Positions 1 to 10,165 of a stretch of 64,000 nt of DNA are shown piece by piece. Within the stretch, counting starts at the first letter, position 1. Each line of letters opens with the position of its first letter. A program made the position numbers and the translations under genes. This DNA is from Martinezella dioscoreae (GTDB taxonomy: Bacteria; Pseudomonadota; Alphaproteobacteria; Rhizobiales; Rhizobiaceae). Location: assembly GCF_009176305.1 (NCBI RefSeq), contig NZ_BLAJ01000002.1, forward strand, positions 1,074,300 through 1,138,299, read 5' to 3'. The notes beneath the pieces are model-generated. The model made no database searches. It was given only the letters and a program-made list of their open reading frames with translations, and was not told the DNA's origin.

Positions 1-544
1 GTGCAGCAGCCCGCTCGGATTCCGCGCTGTCGCGCTCATCGGCGAGCACCTGCAGATAAACCGAAATGCCGTAATCCATGTCGACGAGGGCAGCCTTGAC
101 GATCGCCGACAGCCGCCGTGACAAGGCTTGTTCATGCTTGCGCTGCATGAAGCCATTGAGCTGCTGCGCAACGATCGATCGCACCATCCCTTCGAGGATC
201 AAGGCATAGCCGCCAATATACCAGCGCGGCTCGAGGCCGAGGCGGGCATGGGTCCTGCCGACCGCCGAGACCGCTTCGACATAATCGGGTCCGTATGCGC
301 CTGACGCGATCGTCTTCCAATGGTCCTGCTGCTTGGATTTGGCGTGATGCACATGCTGCTGCGACGAAAAGAATTTCGACATCGCCGGATGTTTGGTGAT
401 CTTCTCGTAAAAGGTGTCGAGAGAGTCTTTGACGGCCGATTCGATAGTCGGCTGCAGCTCCGAAAGAGCCTGCCTGGCATCCTGTCCCAGTCCAACAAAG
501 TCGAGCCGGTCTCCCAACTCGTCCATTTTCGATGCGCGCACCAT
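1..544 (-). CDS. Globin-coupled sensor / chemotaxis receptor, N-terminal part (truncated by window edge)
   Basis: Reading leftwards from an ATG at 544, an open frame runs off the window after about 181 codons. The whole visible part looks like a protoglobin sensor domain of the HemAT/globin-coupled-sensor family. It carries the family hallmark RTHARLGLEPRWYIGGY at about residues 95-111, whose His is the expected proximal haem ligand. The last visible residues become Ala/Glu-rich, as at the helical linker before a methyl-accepting or GGDEF output domain. That output domain lies outside the window, so the output type is inferred. A GGAG ribosome site stands 7-8 bases before the ATG; an internal ATG at 526 is possible but lacks such a site. 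Expected role: cytoplasmic oxygen sensing. Confidence 0.85.
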   Translation of the reverse strand, partial: MVRASKMDELGDRLDFVGLGQDARQALSELQPTIESAVKDSLDTFYEKITKHPAMSKFFSSQQHVHHAKSKQQDHWKTIASGAYGPDYVEAVSAVGRTHARLGLEPRWYIGGYALILEGMVRSIVAQQLNGFMQRKHEQALSRRLSAIVKAALVDMDYGISVYLQVLADERDSAESERAAA

Positions 545-746
545 AATCTGCTCCAAGAAAGAAATTACAAGCAGTTAGGGCACAGTCATGGTTAAAAATT
601 CATTAGATTTTCACCTCATTTTCGATGCGCGGCTGACTGCATTGCATGTGGTGGTTGCGGCCATGCCCGTCGCAACATCATTGCTCGGTCCGATGTCATC
701 TGCTAAACGCTGCGGTCATCACGTATCTCGCCACGGGGCCATAGGC
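545..746. other. Intergenic region upstream of the exporter leader
   Basis: About 200 bases between the divergent sensor gene and the leader peptide. It should hold both promoters. An open frame starting at 588 runs into the leader, but its upstream part has no ribosome site or recognisable protein features. I see no clear operator. Confidence 0.5.
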
Positions 747-776
747 ATGGGGAACTCCAAGTCAGCAGATAGATAA
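747..776 (+). CDS. Nine-codon leader peptide (cmlA-type translation attenuator)
   Basis: A minimal reading frame encodes MGNSKSADR and stops with TAA. The known regulatory leader of the chloramphenicol exporter gene cmlA is also nine codons, MSTSKNADK; positions 1, 4, 5, 7 and 8 are identical and the last residue is basic in both. It lies 100 bases before a CmlA/FloR-family exporter and ends directly at an inverted repeat (777-803). In cmlA, drug-stalled ribosomes on the leader open an RNA fold and allow exporter translation. The same role is inferred here from sequence and position. A GGGG stretch at 735-738 could serve as its ribosome site. Confidence 0.7.
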   Translation: MGNSKSADR

Positions 777-803
777 GCCGCAACAGCTTTTTGTTGTTGC
801 GGC
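777..803 (+). promoter_or_regulatory. Attenuator hairpin downstream of the leader peptide
   Basis: GCCGCAACA (777-785) pairs perfectly with TGTTGCGGC (795-803) around a 9-base loop. The stem begins directly after the leader stop codon, so a ribosome stalled in the leader would cover or melt its left arm. No T-run follows, which argues against a simple Rho-independent terminator. The released right arm (GCGGCG, 799-804) is complementary to CGCCGC at 842-847, closer to the exporter start, so two alternative folds are possible. The switching model is inference. Confidence 0.6.
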
Positions 804-876
804 GTGCTGTCGAACTCATTCCCTTTGATGCCAGTGGCAGGCGCCGCCCGATCTCTCTTTCGAGCGGAATTTTCTC

Positions 877-2073
877 ATGTCTGACATACGCCCGTCATGG
901 GCCTACTCGCTGCCGGCGGCACTGCTGCTGATGGCGCCTTTTGATATCCTCGCTTCACTGGCCATGGATATCTACCTTCCCGTCGTGCCGTCGATGCCCG
1001 GCATTCTCAACACGACGCCTGCGGTGATCCAGCTGACACTGAGCCTCTATATGATCGTGCTCGGTCTCGGCCAGGTCGTGTTCGGCCCTCTTTCGGATCG
1101 CATCGGCCGCCGCCCGGTCCTGCTTTCCGGTGCGTTTCTGTTTGCCGTTGCCTCTCTCGGAGCTGCCCTTTCATGGGGTGCGCCTGTCTTCGTGCTATGC
1201 CGCCTGCTGCAGGCCATAGGCGCGTCGGCAGCCTTGGTCGCGACCTTCGCGACCGTGCGGGATGTCTACGGCAATCGTCCGGAGCAGGCCATTATCTATG
1301 CCACATTCGGCTCGATCCTGTCCTTCGTGCCGGCGCTCGGTCCGATAGCCGGAGCGCTGATTGCCGACCAGTTCGGGTGGCGTGCCATCTTCATGGTGCT
1401 CGCGATGCTGACGCTTCCTGCAAGTCTCCATGCTGTTGTGAAATGGCACGAAACGCGCCCCGAGGGCGCCGCCGGCCCACGCCGTTCCATATGGCCGATC
1501 TTTAAAAGCCGATCGTTCTGGACCTATACACTGGCCTTCAGCGCGGGCATGGGCACATTCTTCGTGTTCTTCTCGACCGCTCCGCGCGTGCTGATCGGCC
1601 GGGCCGGTTATTCCGAACTCGGTTTCAGCATCGCATTCGCGACGGTCGCCATCGTGATGATTATCACGGCGCGCTTTGCCCGATTGTTTGTGGAAAGATG
1701 GGGCGTTGCGGGCTGTGCTGCACGGGGTATGGGACTGCTTCTGATCGGTGCGGCAGCTCTTGGTCTCGGTCAGCTCTATGGGATGCCGTCCTTCGCAAGC
1801 TTCGTGCTTCCGATGTGGATCATGGCTGTCGGCATCGTCTTTGCGGGATCTGTGACGGCGAACGGGGCGCTGGCGGAGTTCGGCGATATCGCCGGATCGG
1901 CCGTGGCATTCTATTTCTGCATTCAGAGTCTGATCGTAAGTCTCATCGGGACTCTGGCCGTCACAGCGCTGGATGGCGATAGTGCATGGCCTCTGATCGC
2001 CTTTGCCACGCTGATGGCGTTGCTGGTGCTGGCAGCGCTTCATCTGTTGCGGCGTCACAATGCCCTGGCTTGA
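877..2073 (+). CDS. floR: FloR/CmlA-type chloramphenicol/florfenicol exporter (MFS, DHA1 12-TM)
   Basis: A 398-residue major facilitator protein, the normal length for CmlA/FloR. From memory of the family, its sequence follows FloR closely from the start: the MAPFDILASLAMDIYLPVVP stretch at residues 19-38, motif A GPLSDRIGRRP at 70-80, an FATVRDVYGNRPEQ segment near 128 and FFVFFSTAPRVLIG near 230. Twelve hydrophobic segments are evident. It would export amphenicols from the cytoplasm in exchange for protons at the inner membrane. A cmlA-like leader and hairpin lie upstream and a strong terminator downstream, so it is probably a single-gene unit. No transposon or recombination site is visible and composition matches the neighbours, which suggests a resident gene. 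The actual substrate is untested. Confidence 0.85.
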   Translation: MSDIRPSWAYSLPAALLLMAPFDILASLAMDIYLPVVPSMPGILNTTPAVIQLTLSLYMIVLGLGQVVFGPLSDRIGRRPVLLSGAFLFAVASLGAALSWGAPVFVLCRLLQAIGASAALVATFATVRDVYGNRPEQAIIYATFGSILSFVPALGPIAGALIADQFGWRAIFMVLAMLTLPASLHAVVKWHETRPEGAAGPRRSIWPIFKSRSFWTYTLAFSAGMGTFFVFFSTAPRVLIGRAGYSELGFSIAFATVAIVMIITARFARLFVERWGVAGCAARGMGLLLIGAAALGLGQLYGMPSFASFVLPMWIMAVGIVFAGSVTANGALAEFGDIAGSAVAFYFCIQSLIVSLIGTLAVTALDGDSAWPLIAFATLMALLVLAALHLLRRHNALA

Positions 2074-2114
2074 TCTGCCGAGCCCTGCGCCCCTCATGAT
2101 GTAAAATCTGAAAC

Positions 2115-2148
2115 GACCGCCCGCGAAAGTTGGCTTTCGCGGGCGGTC
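2115..2148 (+). terminator. Rho-independent terminator after the exporter
   Basis: A perfect 15-bp stem (2115-2129 with 2134-2148), GC-rich, closed by a TTGG loop and followed by AATTTCGTTTCTT. It lies between two convergent genes and could serve both. Confidence 0.85.
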
Positions 2149-2223
2149 AATTTCGTTTCTTCCATTTTCTGCCTCACGCAACCTCGCCTGTCGGCAGACG
2201 TACCTTCGCCATTCGCAGCCGTC

Positions 2224-3246
2224 CTAGCGCCATCCTAATGCCGGTGCGACATGCGTCAGGATGGACTCGATGACATGGGCGTTATAGTCGACCCCGAGCT
2301 GGTTCGGCACGGTCAAGAGCAGCGTGTCTGCCGCGGCGATGGCTTCGTCCTTTGCCAACTGTTCGATCAGCACATCCGGCTCTGCGGCATAGCTGCGGCC
2401 GAAGATGGCGCGCGTCTTTTCATCGATGAAGCCGATCTTGTCTGCATCCTGGCCGCTCTGGCCGAAATAGGCTCGGTCGAGATCGTTGACCAGCGCGAAG
2501 ATGCTGCGGCTGACCGAAACCCGCGGCTCGCGCTTGTGCCCGGCTTCTTTCCAGGCCTCGCGATAGAGCCTGATCTGATCGGCCTGCTGGACGTGGAAGG
2601 GCAGGCCGCTTTCATCGTCTTTGAGCGTCGAGCTCTGCAGGTTCATGCCAAGCTTTGCGGCCCATACGGCCGTGGCATTAGAGCCGGCACCCCACCAGAT
2701 CCGCTCGCGCAAACCCTCGGAGTAGGGTTCGAGGCGCAGCAGGCCAGGCGGGTTGGGGAACATTGGCCGAGGATTGGGCTGTGCGAAGCCCTCGCCGCGC
2801 AGCAGATCGAGCAGCACTTCCGTATGCCTGCGGCCCATGTCGGCGTCGCTCTCGCCTTCCATCGGCGCATAACCGAAGTGGCGCCATCCATCGATCACCT
2901 GTTCGGGCGAGCCGCGGCTGATGCCGAGCTGCAGCCGGCCGCCGGCGATAAGATCGGCAGCGCCCGCATCCTCGGCCATGTAGAACGGGTTTTCATAGCG
3001 CATGTCGATGACGGCGGTGCCTGTTTCGATGCGGCTGGTCTTGGCGCCGACAGCCGCCAGCAGCGGGAAGGGCGATGCGAGCTGGCGAGCGAAATGATGC
3101 ACGCGAAAATAAGCGCCGTCCGCTCCCAGCTGTTCCGCCGCGACGGCGAGATCAATCGACTGTAGCAGCGTGTCGGCTGCCGAGCGCGTCTGCGATTGCG
3201 GCGACGGCGTCCAGTGGCCGAATGAAAGGAAACCGATCTTCTTCAT
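2224..3246 (-). CDS. LLM-class flavin-dependent oxidoreductase
   Basis: A 340-residue bacterial-luciferase-like TIM-barrel protein with a typical N-terminus (KIGFLSFGHW), the YFRVHHFARQ region near residue 46 where AEHH stands in many family members, ENPFYMAEDAGAADLIAGGRL near 85-105 and GISRGSPEQ near 110. Such enzymes use FMNH2 from a separate reductase and O2 to oxidise small substrates. It resembles the LLM at 49990-51030 in layout (both have LEPYSEGL/LQPYAKGL followed by RIWWGAG/RIWYGGG), so they are probable paralogues. AGGA stands about 9 bases before the ATG. Substrate unknown; no partner gene is adjacent. Confidence 0.8.
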   Translation of the reverse strand: MKKIGFLSFGHWTPSPQSQTRSAADTLLQSIDLAVAAEQLGADGAYFRVHHFARQLASPFPLLAAVGAKTSRIETGTAVIDMRYENPFYMAEDAGAADLIAGGRLQLGISRGSPEQVIDGWRHFGYAPMEGESDADMGRRHTEVLLDLLRGEGFAQPNPRPMFPNPPGLLRLEPYSEGLRERIWWGAGSNATAVWAAKLGMNLQSSTLKDDESGLPFHVQQADQIRLYREAWKEAGHKREPRVSVSRSIFALVNDLDRAYFGQSGQDADKIGFIDEKTRAIFGRSYAAEPDVLIEQLAKDEAIAAADTLLLTVPNQLGVDYNAHVIESILTHVAPALGWR

Positions 3247-3605
3247 GGTACAATCCTATTATATCCGATTAGCACGGGCTGCTTTTGCATCACGCATGTC
3301 CATGCAGAAACCGGCGCGTCAAAGGTGCCGCTTGCTTGCGTCTTCATGGCATGGCTTGCAAAAGCCGAAGCTTCAGGCGGCTATATGTGCATGGATGCAG
3401 CGGATGGAACAGCGCAAACTGTGAACTGATCGTCAATGCCGACGAGGTTGCGTTCTTCCCACATATGGTTTCTTGCGCGCTTCCTAACATGAACAAATTT
3501 TAACGAAGACATTAACAATCGGATAACGCACCGCACCGAAACTGCCGCGCGTGTGAGTGCATCTCTCGCTTTCAATGTCCTTGAAACAAGAAATGGCAGG
3601 AAACC
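3247..3605. other. Intergenic region, 359 bases
   Basis: Separates a leftward monooxygenase gene from a rightward IalB-family gene and should contain both promoters. Short frames here show no ribosome site, conserved motif or plausible protein composition. A TATAAT-like hexamer on the minus strand lies just upstream of the monooxygenase start. I see no RNA gene. Confidence 0.5.
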
Positions 3606-4106
3606 ATGTTTGCAAGAAATTTCGCCCCCGCTCTGGTCTTCGTCGCATTCGGCGCCGGTATCGCGCATGCGGAAGTGCCCGTCCGTATCGATCAATTCGA
3701 TCATTGGGGCGCATATTCTTATAAGTCCGGCGACAGCGTCAGTTGCTATGTTTTATCCAGGCCGGTTGCGCAGCAGCCCGCCAGTGTCGACCACGGCGAC
3801 AATTTCTTCATCGTCTCGCGCCTGTCTCCCGGTGACAAACTGGTTCCGGAAGCCGCAATGGGCTACGACCTGAAAGACGGGGCGCAGATGACGGCGACGG
3901 TTGGCGATAAGACATTCCCGATGTTTACGAAAGACCGGCACGGCTGGGTAAGGAACGAGGCGCAGGAGCCGACCATGGTCAACGCCATGAAAGGCGGCGC
4001 GCAGCTGCAGCTGCAGGCAACCTCGAAACGAGGCACTGAGACGAGCTATTCCTACTCTCTTTCCGGCATTACGGCCGCATTGAAGCGAATAGAGACTTGC
4101 CGGTGA
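3606..4106 (+). CDS. IalB-family (invasion-associated locus B) secreted protein
   Basis: A 166-residue protein with a signal peptide of about 22 residues ending IAHA, then a mature part with family features: a CYVLSRP segment (one Cys), VDHGDNFFIVS, MFTKDRHGWV, AMKGGAQLQLQATSKRGT and YSYSLSGITAALKRIETC with the second conserved Cys near the C-terminus. IalB-like proteins are periplasmic or envelope proteins widespread in Rhizobiales; the Bartonella member is linked to erythrocyte invasion, but rhizobial members have no settled function. AGGA lies about 9 bases before the ATG. The gene stands alone between two intergenic regions. Confidence 0.75.
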   Translation: MFARNFAPALVFVAFGAGIAHAEVPVRIDQFDHWGAYSYKSGDSVSCYVLSRPVAQQPASVDHGDNFFIVSRLSPGDKLVPEAAMGYDLKDGAQMTATVGDKTFPMFTKDRHGWVRNEAQEPTMVNAMKGGAQLQLQATSKRGTETSYSYSLSGITAALKRIETCR

Positions 4107-4219
4107 GGCCGGCGGCGTCCGAGGATCTACCGGCGATTTCGTTGCAGCGGGTTGTGTAGCGGACAAGCGGATTGGCGTCTTCTCATTCCGCGGAGAAGGC
4201 GCCAGTCAGGGCTTTCGAA

Positions 4220-4285
4220 CTGATATCTCTTGTGAAATCAAAAATCCTGATATAAATGAGATCTATTGATGGGGAATTCAGGATT
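4220..4285 (+). promoter_or_regulatory. Candidate operator region of the ArsR-like regulator
   Basis: CTGATATC (4220-4227) and CTGATATAAATG (4247-4258) repeat the same core 27 bases apart. AATCCTGA (4243-4250) is also exactly complementary to TCAGGATT (4278-4285), just before the ATG, so this stretch could fold over the GGGG ribosome site or act as a two-site operator. A related CTGATATATATG lies before the GH51 gene. The function is inferred. Confidence 0.4.
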
Positions 4286-4287
4286 CA

Positions 4288-5217
4288 ATGAAGCGCGGCT
4301 TTCTGACAATTTATGCGGGTGAGAACGCTGCAGTCTTCAGGGCGCTATCGGCGCCGGCGCGCGTCGACATGCTGAAGCTGCTTTGCGCCCGAGGCTCACT
4401 GAACGTCAACGAGATCGCCCGGGAACTGGATCTGCCGCAATCGACTGTTGCGACGGGTATCATGATCCTGGAGGAGGCCGGTCTTGTCGAAACCAAGGCT
4501 GCGAAAGCGCGAAAAGGCTACCAAAAGATCTGCATCGCGCTTTACGACGAAATCCTGTTGAGCTTCGAGGACCAGGCCTTCAAGCATGATGAGGACGTGA
4601 TCGAAGTCGCCATGCCAATCGGTCTCTACACGAGCTGCGAGACGCATGCGCCTTGTGGCCTGTGCTCGACCGAGGGCGTCATCGGCCTACTCGATGTTCC
4701 CGATTATTTCCTCGACCCGCAACGCATGCAGGCCGGTCTTCTCTGGTTCGGCCGCGGCCATGTTGAATATAAATTCCCCAACAATGCCAAGATCTTGAAC
4801 CGAAACGTCAATGCCATCGAATTCTCGATGGAGCTCTCATCCGAAGTGCCCGGCACCAATCCGGATTGGCCGTCCGACATCACTGTCTGGATCAACGGCG
4901 TCGCTGTCGGCACGTGGACCTCTCCGGGCGATTATGGTGACAAGCGCGGGGCCTTCACGCCAAGCTGGTGGAAACTGGAAGGTTCTCAATACGGCAAGCT
5001 CAAGACCTGGCGAATCTCCAAGAAGGGCACGTTCATCGACGGGGTCGCCTCTTCCGATGTGACGATCGATGACCTTGCCATCAGTCAGCATTCCTCGATC
5101 CGTCTGCGGATCGGTATCGCCGACGATGCGCGCAACACCGGTGGCATCAATATCTTCGGTCGCGGTTTCGGCAATTATGGCCGTGATATCCTCATGCGCA
5201 TCGATTTGGCGCAATAG
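4288..5217 (+). CDS. ArsR-like winged-helix regulator with a C-terminal beta-rich domain
   Basis: A 309-residue regulator, about three times a normal ArsR protein. Residues about 12-90 form a winged helix (FRALSAPARVDMLKLL, then LNVNEIARELDLPQSTVATGIMILEEAGLVE). A cysteine-bearing stretch follows (CETHAPCGLC near 112-121). The C-terminal 180 residues are beta-rich with many Trp, Gly and Asp (WINGVAVGTWTSPGDYGDKR), resembling a carbohydrate-binding sandwich. It directly precedes the GH51 gene and sugar importer, so it probably senses an arabinose-containing ligand. That ligand and the repressor or activator mode are inferred. CTGATAT repeats and an inverted repeat surround its own start, suggesting autoregulation. 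Confidence 0.75.
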   Translation: MKRGFLTIYAGENAAVFRALSAPARVDMLKLLCARGSLNVNEIARELDLPQSTVATGIMILEEAGLVETKAAKARKGYQKICIALYDEILLSFEDQAFKHDEDVIEVAMPIGLYTSCETHAPCGLCSTEGVIGLLDVPDYFLDPQRMQAGLLWFGRGHVEYKFPNNAKILNRNVNAIEFSMELSSEVPGTNPDWPSDITVWINGVAVGTWTSPGDYGDKRGAFTPSWWKLEGSQYGKLKTWRISKKGTFIDGVASSDVTIDDLAISQHSSIRLRIGIADDARNTGGINIFGRGFGNYGRDILMRIDLAQ

Positions 5218-5366
5218 TATCGTAATTTATGATACATAGCATATTGTCGGAGTTAAATTCCGATAAGTCATATTTTTCATAAATCACTGATTTCACGGAG
5301 AGTTTTGTCATTCCGTGCGCGCCGCTCCTGTGGTTTCTGCGATATTTTCCTCCGTGAGTGCGTTGA

Positions 5367-6944
<1,578 letters not shown>

Positions 6945-7138
6945 CACCTTGTGGCCGGGGCGAATGCACCCGGCACTGAAAACGGTCTGATGGTCGCGAG
7001 GAGGCGGCTGAGGACCCATTGCAGGCCCGGACGGCCCGTACGTTGGTTTGAGCGGCCGGCCGGGAAAAAGGGGTGAAATCGCGGTCTGCTCACTATCGCT
7101 TGAGTGTGCCGCGCAGTCGATAAAAATGGGAGGAGATC

Positions 7139-9040
7139 ATGAAGCAGTGGAAGAAGCTTGCCTTCGGCGTCGCGCTGGCCACGTTCGGCCTCATCGCGGC
7201 AGCCAAGGCTCAAGATTATACCGCCTTGCCTCGCAAGGAGACCTTGATCGTCGAAAACCCTGAGGGAACGATCAAGAATCCGGGCTGGTTCAACATCTGG
7301 GTCAATGGCGGCGGGGGCGTTTCGACCGGCCTCCAGCAGCTGACGATGGACACGCTCTGGTACATCGATCCGGAGAAAGGTCTCGGCGGCTCGGCTTGGG
7401 ACAACTCACTTGCATCCGACAAGCCGCAATATAATGACGATTTCACCCAGATGACGGTGAAACTGCGCAAGGGCCTCTATTGGAGTGACGGCGTCGAATT
7501 CACCGCCGATGACGTTGTCTACACCGTCAAGACCCAGATGGACCATCCGGGCATGAACTGGAGCGCGGCCTTCTCGGTTCAGGTTGCAAGTGTCGAAGCA
7601 CCGGATCCCTATACGGTCGTCTTCAAGCTGAAGAAGCCGAATTCGCGTTTCCACGCCATCTTCACTGTTCGCTGGAACGGCGCATGGATCATGCCCAAGC
7701 ATATCTTCGAGAAGGTCGCCGATCCCGTTCGTTATGATAATGCCAATCCCGTCTCGCTCGGCGCCTATAGGCTAAAGGCATACGATCCGCAGGGCAAATG
7801 GTACACCTGGGAGAAGCGCGACGACTGGCAGCGCACATCGCTAGGCCGTTTTGGCGAGCCGGCCCCGAAATATGTCACCTATGTCGATCCAGGCCCGCCG
7901 GATAAGCGCACGATCGCGCAGCTCGAGCACAATCTCGATATCATTCACGACAACACGCCCGAAGGCATGTTCACGCTGAAGGAGAAATCGAAGACGGTCG
8001 AAAGCTGGTTCCCCGGCTTCCCCTTCGCGCATCCGGATCCGACGCTGCCCGCCGTGATCTTCAACAATCAGGACCCGCTGTTCCAGAATCCTGATGTGCG
8101 CTGGGCCCTGGCATTGCTCATCGATATCAAGGCCGTCGATATGGCCAGTTATCGCGGCGCCGCCACGCTCTCCGCACTCGGCGTTCCGCCGACGGCGGTA
8201 GCCATGACGGATTATCAGGCGCCGATGCAGGATTGGCTGAAGAATTTTGAGATCGATACCGGCAAGCGCAAGATCAAGCCATACGATCCGACGATCGGTC
8301 AGCAGATTGCCGATATCCTGCGCAAGCAGCCGAAATACAAGGATCAGATTCCGACCGATCCAGCCGCGATCAGCAATGCCTTCGGCTATGGCTGGTGGAA
8401 GCCCGATCCGCAGGCCGCCGGCGAGCTATTGGAAAAAGCCGGCTTCAAGAAGGTCGGCGGCAAATGGATGACGCCTGACGGGCAGCCGTTCAAGATCCGT
8501 CTGACGGTCGAAGGCGACACTCGCTCCGTCTTTACCCGTGCGGGCACTCTCATCGCTCAGCAATGGGCAGCCTTCGGGATCGATTCCAAAGCTGCTCCAT
8601 CCACCAGCGTCTGGCAGGCGGGATTGCAGCCCGGCAACTATCAGGTCGCGATTGCGTGGAGCGTCGAGACCTGGGGCGGCGATCCTGATCTGTCTTTCTT
8701 CCTCGACAGCTGGCATTCGCAGTTCGTCGCCAAGAAGGGTGAGAACCAGGCGCCGCGCAACTGGCAGCGCTGGTCCAATCCGGATCTCGACAAGATCATC
8801 GAAAACATCCGCCGCATCAGCGCCGATGATCCGAAGGGCATCGAACTTGGCAAGGACTATCTGAAGTTGGTTGCGCAGCAGATGCCGACCATTCCGCTGA
8901 TGTCCTATAACGTCTTCACTTCGATGGATACGACCTATTGGAAAGGCTATCCGACCATTGCCGACCCCTATACGGACCCCGTTCCCAATTGGGCGAACTC
9001 CCGGTTGATGATGGTCAAGCTGAAGCCGGCACAGCCCTGA
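7139..9040 (+). CDS. ABC importer solute-binding protein, peptide/oligosaccharide type (family 5)
   Basis: A 633-residue precursor with a signal peptide ending near AAAKAQ. It has the extended family-5 (DppA/OppA-like) architecture, with MTVKLRKGLYWSDGVEFTAD (split across residues 105-125) as the typical marker. It captures ligand in the periplasm for the permeases encoded next. Family-5 proteins in rhizobia also bind oligosaccharides (for example AgpA for alpha-galactosides), and the upstream GH51 gene points to arabino-oligosaccharides; that ligand is inferred. The ribosome site is GGGAGGAG. The gap of 194 bases from the GH51 gene may hold its own promoter. Confidence 0.85.
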   Translation: MKQWKKLAFGVALATFGLIAAAKAQDYTALPRKETLIVENPEGTIKNPGWFNIWVNGGGGVSTGLQQLTMDTLWYIDPEKGLGGSAWDNSLASDKPQYNDDFTQMTVKLRKGLYWSDGVEFTADDVVYTVKTQMDHPGMNWSAAFSVQVASVEAPDPYTVVFKLKKPNSRFHAIFTVRWNGAWIMPKHIFEKVADPVRYDNANPVSLGAYRLKAYDPQGKWYTWEKRDDWQRTSLGRFGEPAPKYVTYVDPGPPDKRTIAQLEHNLDIIHDNTPEGMFTLKEKSKTVESWFPGFPFAHPDPTLPAVIFNNQDPLFQNPDVRWALALLIDIKAVDMASYRGAATLSALGVPPTAVAMTDYQAPMQDWLKNFEIDTGKRKIKPYDPTIGQQIADILRKQPKYKDQIPTDPAAISNAFGYGWWKPDPQAAGELLEKAGFKKVGGKWMTPDGQPFKIRLTVEGDTRSVFTRAGTLIAQQWAAFGIDSKAAPSTSVWQAGLQPGNYQVAIAWSVETWGGDPDLSFFLDSWHSQFVAKKGENQAPRNWQRWSNPDLDKIIENIRRISADDPKGIELGKDYLKLVAQQMPTIPLMSYNVFTSMDTTYWKGYPTIADPYTDPVPNWANSRLMMVKLKPAQP

Positions 9041-9157
9041 TTTCTCCCGACCCTGATGCGGCAATCGCCGCATCAGGCACCTTTCGCCGGACACTAGGCA
9101 CGTCCGGCGAATCTTTTGAATTGATGATGAAGCGCAAGCAGCAAGGAAGACGGCGGC

Positions 9158-10162
9158 ATGACGTCCTATCCAGTTTTCGTATTGAGACGATTTGGCCAAT
9201 TCCTGCTCGTTGTCTTCCTCGGCATTTCCGCGACGTTCTTCATCACTCACATGACGCCGATCGATCCTGTCGAGGAAAGCATCGGGACCATCCAGCAGAT
9301 GGGCCAATCCGATCCCCGCGCTGTCGAGTTGATGCGTCAGTCGTTACGTGAGCTCTATGGCCTCGAGGGCTCTATCTGGCAGCAATATCTACATTTCTGG
9401 GGGCGTCTTGCGACCGGTGATCTCGGGCCGTCGCTGTCGGCATTCCCTACGCCGGTTTCCGCCATCATCGCGAGGGCGCTGCCCTGGACGATTGGTCTGA
9501 TGACGGTTTCCGTCATCCTCACCTTCATTCTCGGCAACATGATCGGCGCGCTCGCAGGATATTATCGCAAGAGCTCGGTGCTGAAGGCCGTCAGCCTGGT
9601 TTTCATCGCCATGCAGCCGATCCCTTATTACATCCTCGCTTTCGTTCTCATCATTCTCTTCGGCTATGTCTGGCCGATTCTGCCCATCAATGGCGGCTAT
9701 GAGATGAACACCAACCTGCAACTGTCCTTCACGCTGGTGCTCGATATTCTCCGCCACTCCATCCTGCCGGCGTTGTCGCTGATCCTCGTTGGGACGGGTG
9801 GCTGGCTGATCGGCATGCGGGCGCTGGTCTCCAATATCATCACCGAGGATTATGTTGTTTTCGCCGAGCTCGGCGGCGTGCCGAAGCGCAAGATCCTGCG
9901 CTCCTACATCGCCCGCAATGCCATGGTGCCGCAATTTACCGGCCTTGCCATGTCCCTTGGCGCCGTCTTCAACGGCACGGTCATCACCGAAATCGTCTTC
10001 GGCTATCCCGGTATCGGCAATCTCCTGATTTCGGCCGTGCACGCAGGCGATTACAGTCTCGTCCTCGGGCTTAGCGCACTGTCGATCGTCGGTGTCGCCG
10101 CGGCCGTCTTCATCATCGACATATTGGGTCCGCTGATCGACCCGCGCATCAAGGTGGAGTAG
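9158..10162 (+). CDS. ABC importer permease, DppB/OppB type
   Basis: A 334-residue inner-membrane protein with an N-terminal anchor (FVLRRFGQFLLVVFLGISATFFI), a long periplasmic segment and five further helices. The permease EAA loop is seen at about residues 235-260 (YVVFAELGGVPKRKILRSYIAR). This places it in the DppB half of a heterodimeric channel. It follows the binding-protein gene by 117 bases, has an AAGGAAG ribosome site, and is 3 bases from the next gene, so it is in one transcription unit with the genes that follow. Confidence 0.88.
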   Translation: MTSYPVFVLRRFGQFLLVVFLGISATFFITHMTPIDPVEESIGTIQQMGQSDPRAVELMRQSLRELYGLEGSIWQQYLHFWGRLATGDLGPSLSAFPTPVSAIIARALPWTIGLMTVSVILTFILGNMIGALAGYYRKSSVLKAVSLVFIAMQPIPYYILAFVLIILFGYVWPILPINGGYEMNTNLQLSFTLVLDILRHSILPALSLILVGTGGWLIGMRALVSNIITEDYVVFAELGGVPKRKILRSYIARNAMVPQFTGLAMSLGAVFNGTVITEIVFGYPGIGNLLISAVHAGDYSLVLGLSALSIVGVAAAVFIIDILGPLIDPRIKVE

Positions 10163-10165
10163 GCC

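Noticed and set aside
588..746. Upstream part of an open frame that ends with the leader peptide
   Set aside because: Only the last nine codons resemble a known leader. The earlier part has no recognisable features.
1195..2181. A 328-codon minus-strand frame opposite the exporter
   Set aside because: The plus strand encodes a full-length FloR-type protein. The antisense product is rich in Arg, Asp and His and lacks any family pattern.
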